Of a stretch of 64,000 nucleotides of DNA, positions 11,129 to 22,815 are shown in pieces. The notes beneath the pieces were generated by a model that saw only the letters and a program-made list of their open reading frames with translations, was not told the DNA's origin and ran no database searches. Within the stretch, counting starts at the first letter, position 1; each line of letters begins with the position of its first letter. The stretch lies in NCBI GenBank assembly GCA_016748015.1, contig JAAOMT010000586.1, positions 542,534 through 606,533 of the forward strand. The letters are read 5' to 3'. Source of the stretch: Geosiphon pyriformis (lineage: Eukaryota; Glomeromycota; Glomeromycetes; Archaeosporales; Geosiphonaceae). The position numbers and the translations under genes are program-made.

Positions 11129-14100
11129 CTTGGTTTGGAAATTTGCTACATGTAATGTATGGGGTCTCAGTGTTTTTGCTAAGCAAGTGGATGTTTTCCA
11201 TTGGCACATGGATTCTGGCTCTATGGTCTCCTTTTTAACTGAGACAAAATTGAGATTCTCTATTGGTCTATGGATTAAGGATAAATATGAAGGTGTTCAT
11301 ATCTTTACTTCTGGGTTGGACATTGGTTTTCTTGGTGCTGGTGTTGCTATTATCATGAACAATTCTTTGGTTTGTCATGTCTCTAAGGTTGAGGAAGTTC
11401 CTGGTCATGTTGTTGCTGTGTGGTTTCTGTTCAAGAATAAACTTTCAGTTTCTGTTATTAGATTGTATGCTAGTGTGTCCGCTGGTGTTTGTTTTGGTCA
11501 GGCTTCTGAGATAAATTCTCTCATTGCTAAGGCTGTTAACTCCAGCACCTTTGTTGTTTTGGGTGGGAACTTTAACGAAAATGGGTCTGGAAGGAGTGCG
11601 AGCTTCAGGTTCTGCTTGAGTTTGGGTTTGGTTAATTTGTTTTCTGGCCATCCTTTGGTTGAGGCTACTACATAGGGTAATTCTAAGGGAGTCAAAAGGA
11701 CAATTGATTTCATTTTTGTTAGTAAGAATTTGGCTTCTGCTGTGGCTGGCCATAAGATTGGCCCAGTTTTGGACTTTTTTGACACCGATCACAATACTGT
11801 TATGGTCTCTGTTGGTTTGGGAGGGCTCTTGAATGTCCGTTTGAATAGCTTGCACAAGCAGGCTAACAGAGATCACTAGAAGTTTAATATCAAGGATACA
11901 GATGTTACTGGGCAGTCTTGTTTCAAGAACTGCTCCTCTGTTAAGGTTTTAGGTATGAAGGATAATTTTCTTGCCACTGCTGCTAAGCAAGATCTGGATG
12001 CTATGTGGTTTCTGCTGGAAAAGGTGTTGGTAGATTCTGCGGATGAAATTTTTTCTTGGCGTTGGTTCAGTGAATTTCAGTGTTTGAAAAATAAACAATC
12101 CTCTAGGTTTATGGGCTTGGAGTTGCTAATCATCAAAATTGTCAAGAAATTTGGCTCAGCTAATGTCTTTGGTTTTAATTGTCTTGTGAAGAAATGGTCT
12201 ACATTGGATGCTGCCAAGGCTCTCGTGTTGATAGATATGGTTCAATCAGGTCAAAGGAAGGATGTTGTTCTTAAAATTCTTGTCGGTCATCAAAAAAGAG
12301 TACAGAAAGTCCAAGTTATATAAATCAAACTTGGCACAAGAGGCTTCTATCAGGGAAGCTATTGAAAAGCGCATAGGGAAGTTTTGTTCTGACAAGGGTA
12401 ACATGATTAAGAGTGTCTTGAATCGGCCTTTTCGAAAGGTTGTGTTGGATCATTTAGTCATTAACAATGAGCTTATTTTGGAGTCTGAGGAGGTAAAATT
12501 GAAAGTTGACAGTATTATGGAGGATTGGACGAGGAAGCGGATGGTGCCTTTGATGTTGCCTGATTTCTGGGCCCGTTAGTATGCCCTTTTGGCTCATGTT
12601 AAGGATGATACTTTTTCTGGTGTTATGAGTGCTATCACTTTGGATGAATTGCTTTTGGTTGTTGGTGGTTTGCTTGATGGCAAGACTGCTGGTTTGTTTG
12701 GCATTCCTAATAAACTTTGGAAATGGGTTGGTAAGGAAGTATTGGAATGTCTCTTGATCCTGTTGAATTTGTGTCTGTCTGTTGGTTCAGTACCTGCTTT
12801 ATGGAAGAGGGCCTGGGTTTTGATGATCCCAAAGCCTTATGATTGGGATGGAGTTCTGACAAACACTTGCCCTATCGTTTTGTTAGAGACGGCCAGAAAG
12901 ATTCTCTCCAAGATTCTTTCAGATAGAATTTCTTTTGCATGCAGTAGGTTTGGTGTTCTCTGTGATGACAATTTCTCAGTATTAAAGGGTACGTCTACAC
13001 AATCTCCTGTGTTTGCTGTTGGATTAGTGGTTAAGGATGCTCTTGAGAAAAATAGAAAACTTTGGTTAGTTTTACAGGATATGCGCAAGGCATACGATTC
13101 TGTTGGTTGGCACCACTTAAGAGCTAGTCTGCGGCGTATCAAGATGTGTGGCAGATTTATTGACTTTTTTGGTAGCATTCATGAAGACAGGGTTAATAGG
13201 ATGATGACTGATTTTGGTCTTTCAAATGGTTATAAGGTGCATGATGACCTTGATCAGGGTGAAGTTTTCTTGCCTCTCCTTTGGAGAATCTTTTATGACC
13301 CACTCTTGTGTGAAGTTAAAAGGCATGAACATTTGTGTAGTTATCGTATTGATACTAAGTTTGTGGCGAGGACTGGCAGAATTGAGAATAGTGGTAGGAT
13401 GTCTTCATTCTTTGCTATTGGCGCTTTTGTGGATAATACAATTTGGATTGGAGATTGTCAAGCTTCCATGCAGTATGCTTTAAATATCACTAATAAGTTC
13501 TTTTATATCAATGATATTTCCATAAACAATGAGAAAACAGTGGCTATACCTATTAATCAGGGTGTTAAGATTGCTGCGTTAAGTATAAATGGTCAACCAA
13601 TTTCTATTGCCAGGAAAGGCAAAGCTCACAGATATCTGGGAATTTTTCTGTTGACTGAAGAGTTGTCTAAACCAAGTTTGGCCAAGGCTCACTCAGATGT
13701 TTGTTTCTTTGTCAACAGAGTGCTCAGAAAGGCAATCACAAATAAGCAATTTTCATATTTGGTGTCAGCTGTTTTGCAGCCCATTGTTAGTTATCGTACT
13801 CAGTTTAGTTTTGTTTCATCTGGTGTTTGCCGCAAGTGAGATGTTTTAGTTAAGAAGGGCTTCAGATCTAAGGCACATCTATCTTGTGATTTTCCTGATG
13901 CTGCTTTGCATCATCCTTCTTTGTATGGTCTGAAATCTTTTGAGCAGGTGCAATCTAAAGGGAAGATGGCTTCTTTGGTCTCATTTGCTAATGCATTTGG
14001 TATTCTTAGACACTTGTTTGAGCATAGATTTTTGGATTTACAGGTTCTGAGTTGGGCCCCTTTGAATCCATTGCAATATCCTGTTAAGTTGTATGTTAGT

Positions 14101-15745
14101 CTGGTAAACAATTTTTTAGTAAGTGTGATAAAGATTTTTATGAATATTGATTTTTCTTTAGTGAACAATCTTCCCAATGCTTTCTGTCATCCTGGTCACT
14201 TTCCAATGCCTTCGATTCTTGGGAAATCTTTATACTTCGATTTTGTTTGTTCTCTTAAGCATTTTGGTGTTGCTTTCGGTGATCAGCTTTTCAATAAAAA
14301 AGGGTTGTTGTTGGATTGGAAGACATTTCGTCATTGGAAGCATTTGGATTCACAGGGTCCTGTGCCTCTTTGGTTCATGGTTGCTTCTAAGTACTTTTTG
14401 GATCAGGGTCTTTTTTTCTCTCGCCCACCTGTTGTTGTTCGATCTGGTGGTGTAAACATTTTGGAGTCTGATGTGTCAAGTGGTGCTGTTGCGTATTTTC
14501 CAGCTCTGGGATTGGGTGTTGGAATCAAAGTTTGTGGCCTGTTATCTTCCACTGTGGTGGAGTTGCAGGCTGTTGCTCTGGCTTTGGAATGTGTTTTCTT
14601 ATCTAGTTCTGTAGTGTTGTATCTTGACAGCCAAGCTGCTATCGATGCATGCATTTCTGAGATGTTGCTTGAGGTACCAGATTTCTGCAGTTGCTGCTGG
14701 GTCGAGAGGAGACATGTTTTCAACTTGATTAAGGATAAGGATCTTAGGGTAAGTTGGGTCAAAGTCAAAGGTCATGCTGGTGTTCTTGGCAATGTGGAAG
14801 CCAATAAATTTGCTGGTGAGGCTGCCTGCTTCTCTTTTGTTTTGCTGATGAAAATACAGGAGTGTTTTTTGGTGGCTGATAACATGGTGGTTTCAGGCAA
14901 TGCCTGCCACTTTGTCAGAGACGTGTTTAGGTCTATTTGTCGTGCTTGTTGGAAGGCTAGTCCTGGTCAGGATGTGGTTTCAGTTGACATGTTGGGGGAT
15001 TTTGATTGGGCTGCTTCTGCAAAGATCTGGCACCCTGACTCTTACATGCTCACTGGGTTTACTAGCTGCAAGTTAGCAGATCTTCGTACATATTTGATGA
15101 AGACATTACATAAGAGGTTGCCAGTGGCTGTCAGAAAGAGGCTGTATAACAGATGTTACCCAGGTGTTCAGTGTTTGTTGTGTGGTGAGCAATAGCCAGT
15201 AATAAGAATATTTCGAGGTGGAGCTGCTTAACCATGTTTTCACTTGTTCACAGGATGTTCATATCCAGGGGAAGATTTTGCTGGAGGCTTCTGCATAGTG
15301 GATCTCTTTGGTTGGTGTTCATGATCTGTTCGCTTCCTTTGTTCTTTAGGTCCTTGATTCTTGTCATTTGGATGTTGGCAGATATTCAGTTTTATGTAAG
15401 AGTTTTGTGTTGAAGGTTTGGTGTATTGAGGCAGCAGGTGTTTTCAATAATGTTAAAAAGGCTTCCTGTGTTGTGATTGACTTTGTAAGGTTTTTGGCTG
15501 AGTTGTACTGATCTAGGGTCTGGTTGGTTAGATCTAGGTTCAGGGCAGACATAGAGAGAGCTGGCTTAGTCAGTGATGATGGCTTGGTGTCAGATCTGTC
15601 CTGTTGTATGTCTTCTGTGCTTTCTGATAATGTGGTAAGAATGTTTGGTATTACTGAGTCTTTTGCTGTCAGTTTTGGCCATCTTAGGCCTTGCCTTTTT
15701 TTTTCAGGTCTGGATGGTAGACCTCGTGTTAATATTAGTGTGTAG
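11121..15745 (+). pseudogene. L4 ORF2: EEP endonuclease, reverse transcriptase, RNase H, broken
   Basis: The EEP domain (11121-11870) has G-G-N-F-N where Asp is expected, and keeps D-T-D-H near 11790. TAG stops at 11673 and 11877 sit where relatives have Trp. A frameshift lies near 12300 and stops near 12577 and 13837. Reverse transcriptase (12589-13839, 416 open codons) has V-L-Q-D-M-R-K-A-Y-D-S and a catalytic box F-V-D-N in place of F-V-D-D near 13430. RNase H (13906-15195) keeps E-L-Q-A and L-D-S-Q-A-A-I-D but lacks the first catalytic Asp because about 38 codons are deleted near 14460. A 28-base insertion at 15189-15216 shifts the frame before the C-terminal zinc motif. The last stop is at 15743. 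Confidence 0.9.
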
Positions 15746-15881
15746 TGTTGCCTAGATTGGCCTGAATGGCTAGTTACATGTTGTCAATATGTAAATCGCA
15801 TTTAGTTTGGACCATTTAGTTTGGCTCTATGTACAAGATAGTGGTTGGGCTTCACTTATTAAATGCTTAATAAAAAAAAAA
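15746..15881 (+). other. L4 3' UTR and A-rich tail
   Basis: About 100 bases here are clearly shared with L5 (30271-30400) and L6 (40382-40524): a T-G-G-C-T-A-G box, then TTTAGTTTGG and a closing GTGGTTGGGCTTCACT-like segment followed by AATAAAAAA. The antisense of the same tail opens L3, the gag-only element G1 and the relic at 54556. It is therefore the likely recognition tail for the LINE reverse transcriptase. Confidence 0.75.
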
Positions 15882-15893
15882 TAAGTTTTTTAT

Positions 15894-18240
15894 TATTAAT
15901 AATATTTTAATTAACAATAAAAAAACAGTGACTATTTCTATTAACCAGAGTGTTAAAACTGTTTTACTAAAAATCAGTAATTTGCTAATTTTAATTGCTA
16001 AAAAAAGTAAATTACATAAATATTTTGAGATTTTTTTGTTAACTAAGAATTTGTTTAAGTTTAATATAGTTCAAGCTTATTTTAATCTTAGGCTTTTTGC
16101 CAATGTAGTGTTAAAAAAGACAATTATAGATAAGCAGTTCTCTTATTTAATATTAACTGTTTTGTAATTTATAATTAATTATTAGTTGTAATTTAGTTTT
16201 GTTTTGTCAAATATGTATTATAAATAAGACATAATAGTCAAAAAAATTTTAAGGCTAAGACCAATTTGCTGTAAAACTTTTTTAATAAAGTATTATATTA
16301 TTTTTTTTTATATAATTTAAAATTTTTTAAGCAGATGTAATCTAAAAGAAAATTGGCTTTAGTAATCACTTTTTTAAATACTTTTAGTATTTTTAAGTAT
16401 TTATTTGATTACAGATTTTTGGATTTACAAATTTTAAGATTGATTTCTTTGAATTTTTACAATTTTTGTCAGATTGTATGTTAATCTAGTGAAAAATTTT
16501 TGGCTAAAGTAATAAAATTTTTTTGAACAATAATTTATTTTTAATAAATAATTTGTCTAATATATTTTATAATTCTTGTATATTTTTAATGTTAAACATT
16601 TTGGAAAAGTTTTTATATTATAGTTTAGTTTATTTTTTAAAATAATTTAAAGTTGTATTTAATAACAGATTTTTAAACAAAAAAAACAATGTGATAAATT
16701 AAAAAACATTTTATTAATAAAAAAAGTTGAATTTTAGAAGCTCTATATTTTACTGATTTGAACTAATATCTAAATTTTTGTGTAATAAAAATTCTTTAAA
16801 AATTGGTTCTGCTAGTATTAATAAATTATATGGTTTGAATATTTTGAATTCTAAAAAGTTTTCTAATATATAGAGATATTTACATAAAATTTGGTTAAGT
16901 CTTATTAAAATATACACAGTTAGATCTTTAAAAAATGCAAATTTGTTGAAATCACTAATAGAGCTACAACATATTTTTTAGTTATAAATATAAATGTTAA
17001 TATTAAAGTATATAGACTTTTGTTTTTTATAATAACTAAATTATAGATTGTTGTTTTGTCTTAGAGATATATTTTATTTTTTTATACAATAATATTGTAT
17101 CTAAATAGCCAAATTATTTTTAATATATATGTGTCTAAGATTATGTTTGCTGTATTAAACTTTTGTAATTAATACTAAATAGAAAAAAAACATATTGCAA
17201 ATTTTAATAAAAAATAAAAATCTCTTGGTTAGATAAATAAAAATTAAAAATTATTCAGAAGTTTTAAGCAATATTAAAGCTAATATAATAATAAGCAAAA
17301 TCACTTATTCTTTCTTTTTTTGTTAATTAGAGTACATAAACATTTTATAGTAATTAAAACTATAGTTATATCTAATAATACTTGTTATTTTGTTTGTAAT
17401 TTATATGGATTTATTTGTTATATTTATTGAAAAGCTAGTTTTATTGACAGAAGATTTATCAATTTGTATATATATTTAATAAAAGCTATATATAAATGGC
17501 TGTCAGTAGTAATTAGAAAAAAATTGTATAATAAAACATATTTAAGTATATTGTATTTGCTATGTAGTAAGATAGAACTGTCAAATTATGTCTTTATTTG
17601 TGCTGAAAATAGTAGTGTTTACAAAAAAATATTGATAAAAACTTTTAAATAGTGAGTGTTATTAGTAAGTGCTTGTACTTTTTCTTTTTTTCTGCTGTCT
17701 TAAAAATTTTTTCAATGTGTTTATTAGATATAAGCTTGTATATAATGGTTTATAAGAAATTTGTGCTAAAAAATTAATATATAAAAACTGTTGTGGCTCT
17801 TAAAAAAAGAAAAGAAACAGTTTCTGTTGTTGTTAAATTTATTAAACAATTGGTAAAATTATATTATTTAAAAATATAGCTTGTAAGATTTAAATATAAA
17901 GTAAATATAAAAAAAACTGGCTTGATCAAAGATAATAAATTGGTATTAAACTTGTCTTGTAATATAAAAACTGTTTTGTTAAATGAAATGGTTTAATTGT
18001 TTAATATTATTAAATCTTTTGAAGTTGGTTTTAATAAATACAAACTGTGTTCTTTTTTTTCTGGTTTAAATAATAATATATATGTTTATATAAATATGTA
18101 ATATTGTTTTGTCTGATTTAAGTAACTGGTTACATATAATAAAAATATGAATTATATTTAGTTTAAGTTATTTAATCTGGTTTTATATACTAAATAGTGA
18201 TTGAATTTTACTTGTAAAAAATTATAATAAAAAAAAATAT
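15894..18240 (+). mobile_element. Old decayed LINE copy L2, segment 3 (end of RT, RNase H, 3' UTR)
   Basis: This continues L2 exactly where segment 2 stopped at 9108. Anchors: 15910-16160 aligns with L4 13520-13780 (N-N-K-K-T-V, A-I-N-Q-S-V-type segments); 17380-17620 aligns with the RNase H C-terminus and keeps a C-S-K-I-E-L-S-N-Y-V-F-I-C segment; 18110-18235 aligns with the 3' UTR. Many stops, no usable frame. Together the three segments form one old LINE invaded twice. Confidence 0.78.
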
Positions 18241-18539
18241 ATTATATTATTAAGTAATTTTTTTTATTAGTTTTTGTATCTATAATTTGAAAACATTATA
18301 TTGTTTTTATAGTTTTAAATATTAAAAAAAATCTTATATTTACAATTATATTTTTATTTATAGAAAAGATATTTAAAAACAACAAATAATTTTTAAATTG
18401 TCAAATAATTATAAACTATATATACAAAACAAAAAAGTTGTGTTTAATATATTCAAATATTAAATTTTTAATAAAAATAAAAATTTAAATGTAGTTTTTT
18501 AATTAAATTGGCCAAAAAAATAACAATTTTACTTATTAA
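18241..18539. other. AT-rich spacer, nothing recognised
   Basis: About 300 bases of low-complexity AT-rich DNA between the tail of L2 and the target duplication of G1. I see no coding frame, RNA gene or alignable repeat. Confidence 0.5.
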
Positions 18540-19187
18540 ACTATTTTTTATTATTATTATTATGTTTTAACAAAGTGTGCCCAAACACTATCTAATACTA
18601 TGTACCACTAAGAAATTATAAATTAGACGTGAATCACACATTTTCTACATGTGACAAACTACTCGAGTCAGTCAAAGCACTAACTAAGCTGAAACAATAG
18701 GAGGTGGAAATAATCCCAATCCACAAATTTTTTTAATAACACTATTTAGATTCCTAGAATCAAAAATAAACTCACTAAAAAATAATCTAGTAGATTCAAC
18801 ACTATTTCTAACCTTAACACCCAACATCCGCCACAAAGCTATAATACACTCAATAGTGTCTTCACTTAAGAGAGAAGGTTTGACAGCCTGCATATTATTA
18901 TAATTCATGCCACCAAAGTCAATTTTAGATCTAAAACAAGCAATGTCCTTAGACACACCAACCAAAAGATTGGCAAAATTTTTAAAAACATATTTTATAA
19001 AAAGGAGATCTTTCTCAATCTAAACCACTTTAACAGCATTATTATCAAGAAGACAAGATACCAAAACAACCAAAGAGCCAACAGGCTTAACAATAGACTT
19101 TACCAAAGCAGCCAAAACCAAAATCTGCTTTTCCAAAAAGTTCAATCTGAACCCAACAGCAGAATCAACTATAGCCACAGGAGGGGT

Positions 19188-20169
19188 TGTTACCAGACGA
19201 AATTAGAGATATCATTTAGCATGAAACTATCTTATAATTCCTATCATTAATTAGCATATATTATCATTTCAAATTATCACTTATTACATTAACAAAAATG
19301 TCCGAAATTATCATTTAATTAATAATCCAAATTGTACACAACACAAATGTAACCTAATTGCGATAATCAATCATGTAATACCCCAAACTATATAACATTC
19401 AAAAATTCGCTGAAATTTATAGAAATTTGCTGAAATAATTGATAGTTCACCAAAATATCTAATAGTTTACAGAAATAACTTGTAGTTTGCTGAAATGTAT
19501 CTTTAGTTCAGCAAAATTGTAGAAAATAGCAAAGTTCAAGTTCATAAAATAGTGTTACAACAAGTTGTATAAAAGAAGAGCTTCTCTCTTCGAGAAAATG
19601 TATCTTTCTTTAGATTTATCACTTAGAACCATTCCTATACACACAAAAAGAAATAAATATTAAATAATTCAAAAAAACCAAATTCTTTAATTATTGTACT
19701 TGGAAAATCCCCAAAAATCCAACTAACATCTCGAAATTGATTAGCTACCAATTTCAGTAAACTGTTAGTAACTCCAGGCCTGGATAGAAAACGTTTCTCT
19801 TGACAAAAATTCTATTTCTTTTACATTTCTTTTATTTTTCTTTTATTTTCTTATTACATTCATTAGGGTAGTCTACAGACGAGATTCCTGTAGAAAAGTT
19901 GACTTTCACAGCAAAGTAACTACACATTTTTAGTAAGCTTCCAAATGAGCAATTCCTGGGAAAGAGTTGATGTTTACTACAATGTAACTACATAAAGTAA
20001 CTGGCACAGAATTGGCCATTCCACTTATAAGCCCAGCAGTTCAAATTATAGAAGATAATTTGAAGATAAATTCAGTTACTGGAGGTTCAACCACATTCAG
20101 AAAATGTGAATTCACAGCAAACAGACATTAACAACATTTAGAAAAAGAGACCAAAAACCTCTGGTAACA
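19188..20169 (+). mobile_element. Solo LTR (copy T2), 982 bp, with 4-bp duplication
   Basis: It starts TGTTACCAGA and ends TCTGGTAACA, a perfect 10-base inverted terminal repeat of the TG...CA type. GGGT flanks both sides (19184-19187 and 20170-20173). Inside is a TATA box (19568-19575) and, about 80 bases later, an AATAAA (19652-19657), fitting a U3-R-U5 layout on the plus strand. No internal coding region is attached, so it is a solo LTR left by recombination. Removing it with one GGGT restores an open frame in the G1 gag-like gene. Confidence 0.88.
19568..19575 (+). promoter_or_regulatory. TATA box of the LTR promoter
   Basis: TATAAAAG lies roughly 380 bases into the LTR, followed by a short GAAGAG/CTCTTC inverted repeat and then, at 19652, an AATAAA. 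This spacing is what is expected for an LTR promoter and polyadenylation signal. In T3 the region is too decayed to judge. Confidence 0.5.
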
Positions 20170-21839
20170 GGGTGGAAGCCACCAAAAGAGAAAATTCAGA
20201 CATAACAGAGGGAGCAAATGTCTTAGCATAGAACAAAAAACCAACAAAATGTGGTTTGAATATTATGGGAGTCTTAGGAAAGGAAGATGAAGCAACTTCA
20301 CAGTCAGCAACCAAATGGCCCAATTTTTAACACTTAAAACAATGCTGATAACCAGAGGTTTCTTACCAAATATGGCACTTCTTTAGTGTACTAGTTTTGA
20401 CAACAGCAAAATTCAAATCAGCTTGAGAACCAAATGTAATCAGAGCAAACTGGAAACAATGACCAAATTTAAGAAAATAAGAAATAAAGCATGTTCAATC
20501 ACCAACTTGAGAAATCGTATTACTAATCTCAAAAGCTGTGCATCCAGAAGAAAAATTGACCAACTTGGCTTTAAACTTATCACAAGACAAAATAGTCTCA
20601 TTTTGATTCACCAGAAGAAGGATTCTAACACTATCCTTGTCCACCAAGACAGACCAATAATTCAAAATAGACACAGCAGAGTTCAACATTTCAAAATAAA
20701 CCACCACATACTGCTAAACACCAGCAGACTTCAGCACAACATAAGTGATACTACCAAACACACTGAGAGCCATCTTAATATCAACAGCAGACACACTTAA
20801 GGGCACATCACACAGCGCAACAGCAGCAGAAGAGGAACCAGACTCAGAAATCACCAAAGACTTGGCAATTTTGAGAGTGGCCAAATGTACAAAGCTTGTA
20901 AGCTCGACCAAAAATGCAGTTTTCAAAGACACTTGAGAAGCAAACTCCACACAAAACAGCTTCATATTGTCTTTTGACACTGACTTTGCACCCAAGAAAC
21001 CATGTACTGACTGAAAAACAGCCTTAACATGAGCCAATTTGATCTTGAAAATAGCACCAAGCATCAGAGTAGAGGCCACCCACCCAATAAACTTTTAATG
21101 ACTAGTAATAGTTTCTCAAACACCACCAGAAATAGCACCAGAAACTAAAGGAGGAGATGATTCAGTTTCCATTTGATCAGCCCAGTTCTCAAGAACAGAT
21201 AACCCAACAGGAAGAAATTGTTTTGCTTCTAAAACCAGCAATGATCTACTAAAAGACATCACATTTGGCAACACAGCCAGTGATTGATCTTGGCCCATCT
21301 TGGATAATGTGTCAGATGATGCTATGGAGATCTCATCTAAGATCTTATTGGGAACCACAAAGGAGTTCAGTGTAACAATAGCAAAGGCAAGTAACTGCTC
21401 CCACTTTTCTGAACTTTTGGTCTTTTTGATCATTTTCTTTGAAGAGGAGGTGCTAGAAGCACCAAATATTGAAGCTATAGAGGGGAACACCAGCTTATTT
21501 ACTGGTTTATTATTAAAAATTTTTGGGCTCTTTAAAGGAGTTAAGGCAACACTGAGACTAATCCAAATGTGTCTCTTTGAGAGAACTTTGACTGATAAGA
21601 AACCAGCCAAAAATGAAAAAGTTGCTTCAGTGGCTATCAAAGGCAGCTTTTCACAATTACTGGATAAAAAGAAGGCTTCTAAAACGTTTTGTCTAGTTGT
21701 TTTTACAACAGAGACAGCTTTTCTGATTGAAATTTTATTAGATATCTTAGGACAGATATCAGATACAGCTTTTTTACTCTTTGTTCTGATTATGGTCATA
21801 AAATTAAGGAGACAAAGAGTTTTTTTTTACTATTTTTTT

Positions 21840-22199
21840 GATTAATTTATAATTTTTTTAAATATTTTGTCTTATTTTTTTATTATAATATATATTATTT
21901 AATAAAAAAGCTTTAAATAATATTATAAAAGTTTAATAATAGTTGTAATTCTATAAAAAAATGATTTATGTACATATTTTAAAACTATATATTTAACTGT
22001 TTTTTTTGTTTAATTAAATTTATTAAAATAGTTTTATATATTTTTTTAATTGATTATAATAATTAAACAAAATAAAAATTAATAAACAAATAATATAAAA
22101 TATTTTTTTATTTAATTTTATTAAACTTAAACAAGTTAATAAATTTTAAACCAAATTTAAACTTGTTAAAAAGATTTATTTTTGAATTTAAACTGAATC
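21840..22199. other. AT-rich spacer, nothing recognised
   Basis: Low-complexity AT-rich sequence next to the 5' end of G1. No coding frame and no alignment I can support. Confidence 0.4.
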
Positions 22200-22815
22200 T
22201 ACTTTGAAAATTTGGTTTAATTTAATTTAGTTTATTGAATTTTATTTATAAATATTTTGTTTTTGTTATTTTTGGTCTTATAAATTTCTATTTTTGTGTT
22301 TTTAATAATGTTTTGTATATTGTTTTTTATAAAAGTTTTGTTTTTAAAATATAATTTGCCAAAACTGTATTAATTTTCAAAAATATTAAATTAATATATT
22401 TGTATTTAATTATTTATACATAGTAATTAATATTAAATTACAAAAAAAAAGTGTAATTATATAGATTTAAGTATAAAGTTATAATAAAAAAAGTGATTTA
22501 ATTAATAATAATAAGTTTATTATATATAATTTATGTAATTTATTAGATAATTTGTTTGATAAAATTGTTTATATACTTAATATTATTAAATTTTTTACAG
22601 TTGGTTTTAATTACACAATAAATATTTGTTTTTTTTAATCTAAATAATAATATTAATATTTTTATAAATATATAATATAATTTTAATTAGCTCAAATAGT
22701 TAGTCATATATAATAAATTTATAAATTATATTTAATTATAAATACTTAGTTTGTTTATATATACTAGGCAATAATTAAATTATATTTATTAAATATTTAA
22801 TAAAAAACACTTAAT
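22200..22815 (+). mobile_element. Decayed LINE 3' fragment
   Basis: The stretch 22250-22400 aligns with the end of ORF2 of L6 (39960-40110), and 22620-22810 aligns with the shared 3' UTR (TAGTCATATATAA, then TTTAGTTTGT-like and ACTAGGCAATAATTAAA-like segments). It is almost fully converted to A/T. The 5' limit is uncertain. Confidence 0.6.

Larger units (their letters stand above)
9109..15881 (+). mobile_element. LINE copy L4, nearly full length, with 12-bp target-site duplication
   Basis: A 6.77-kb non-LTR retrotransposon: 5' leader with a CTTTTTCTTTCTCTC tract, ORF1 from 9258, ORF2 from 11121, a 3' UTR and an A-rich tail ending at 15881. TAAGTTTTTTAT is found at both flanks (9097-9108 and 15882-15893), and the interrupted old LINE L2 resumes directly after the right copy. 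RNase H-bearing LINEs with an EEP endonuclease resemble the I/Tad group. The copy is dead: it has one frameshift and one stop in ORF1, several stops and at least two frameshifts in ORF2, a deletion in RNase H and a 28-base insertion. Confidence 0.92.
18684..21799 (-). pseudogene. G1 gag-like ORF: RRM plus CCHC knuckle plus unknown C-terminal domain
   Basis: The ATG at 21799-21797 opens 227 codons of Lys/Ser-rich N-terminus. After a stop near 21116, 20714-21079 and 20495-20713 form an RRM-like domain (A-V-A-L-C-D-V-P-L-S-V, then F-G-S-I-T-Y-V-V-L, then Y-V-V-V-Y-F). A CCHC knuckle follows near 20295-20340 (C-F-K-C, G-H, D-C), with one in-frame stop inside. The protein then runs into the solo LTR at 20169; beyond it, at 19183, the same frame continues for about 50 codons of hydrophobic heptad-like sequence. 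A C-terminal segment at 18684-18965 has no match in the LINE ORF1. It probably binds RNA as LINE ORF1 proteins do; this is inference from the knuckle and RRM. Confidence 0.65.
18550..21828 (-). mobile_element. Gag-only element G1: non-autonomous retroelement with a LINE 3' tail
   Basis: On the minus strand this unit has a pyrimidine-rich 5' start (CTCTTTGTCTCC near 21815, like the LINE start), one gag-like ORF (21799 down to 18684), and then the LINE family 3' UTR (18560-18680) and a (TAA)n tail. ACTATTTTTT occurs at both edges (18540-18549 and 21829-21838), which supports insertion as a single unit by target-primed reverse transcription. No endonuclease, RT or RNase H is present. Without the solo LTR inside it, its length is about 2.3 kb. 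Two older copies are at 55500-56600 and 56880-60030. Confidence 0.75.

Noticed and set aside
9376-14768. Long minus-strand frames inside the plus-strand LINEs (for example 9376-9747, 11445-11876, 14403-14768)
   Set aside because: They are antisense shadows of ORF1/ORF2, with the low-complexity Lys/Asn/Ser profile expected of reverse frames.
21300-21845. A 181-codon plus-strand frame opposite the G1 gag-like ORF
   Set aside because: The minus frame has homologous copies (G3), a start near the element's 5' end and a position matching the knuckle-bearing frame; the plus frame is its shadow.
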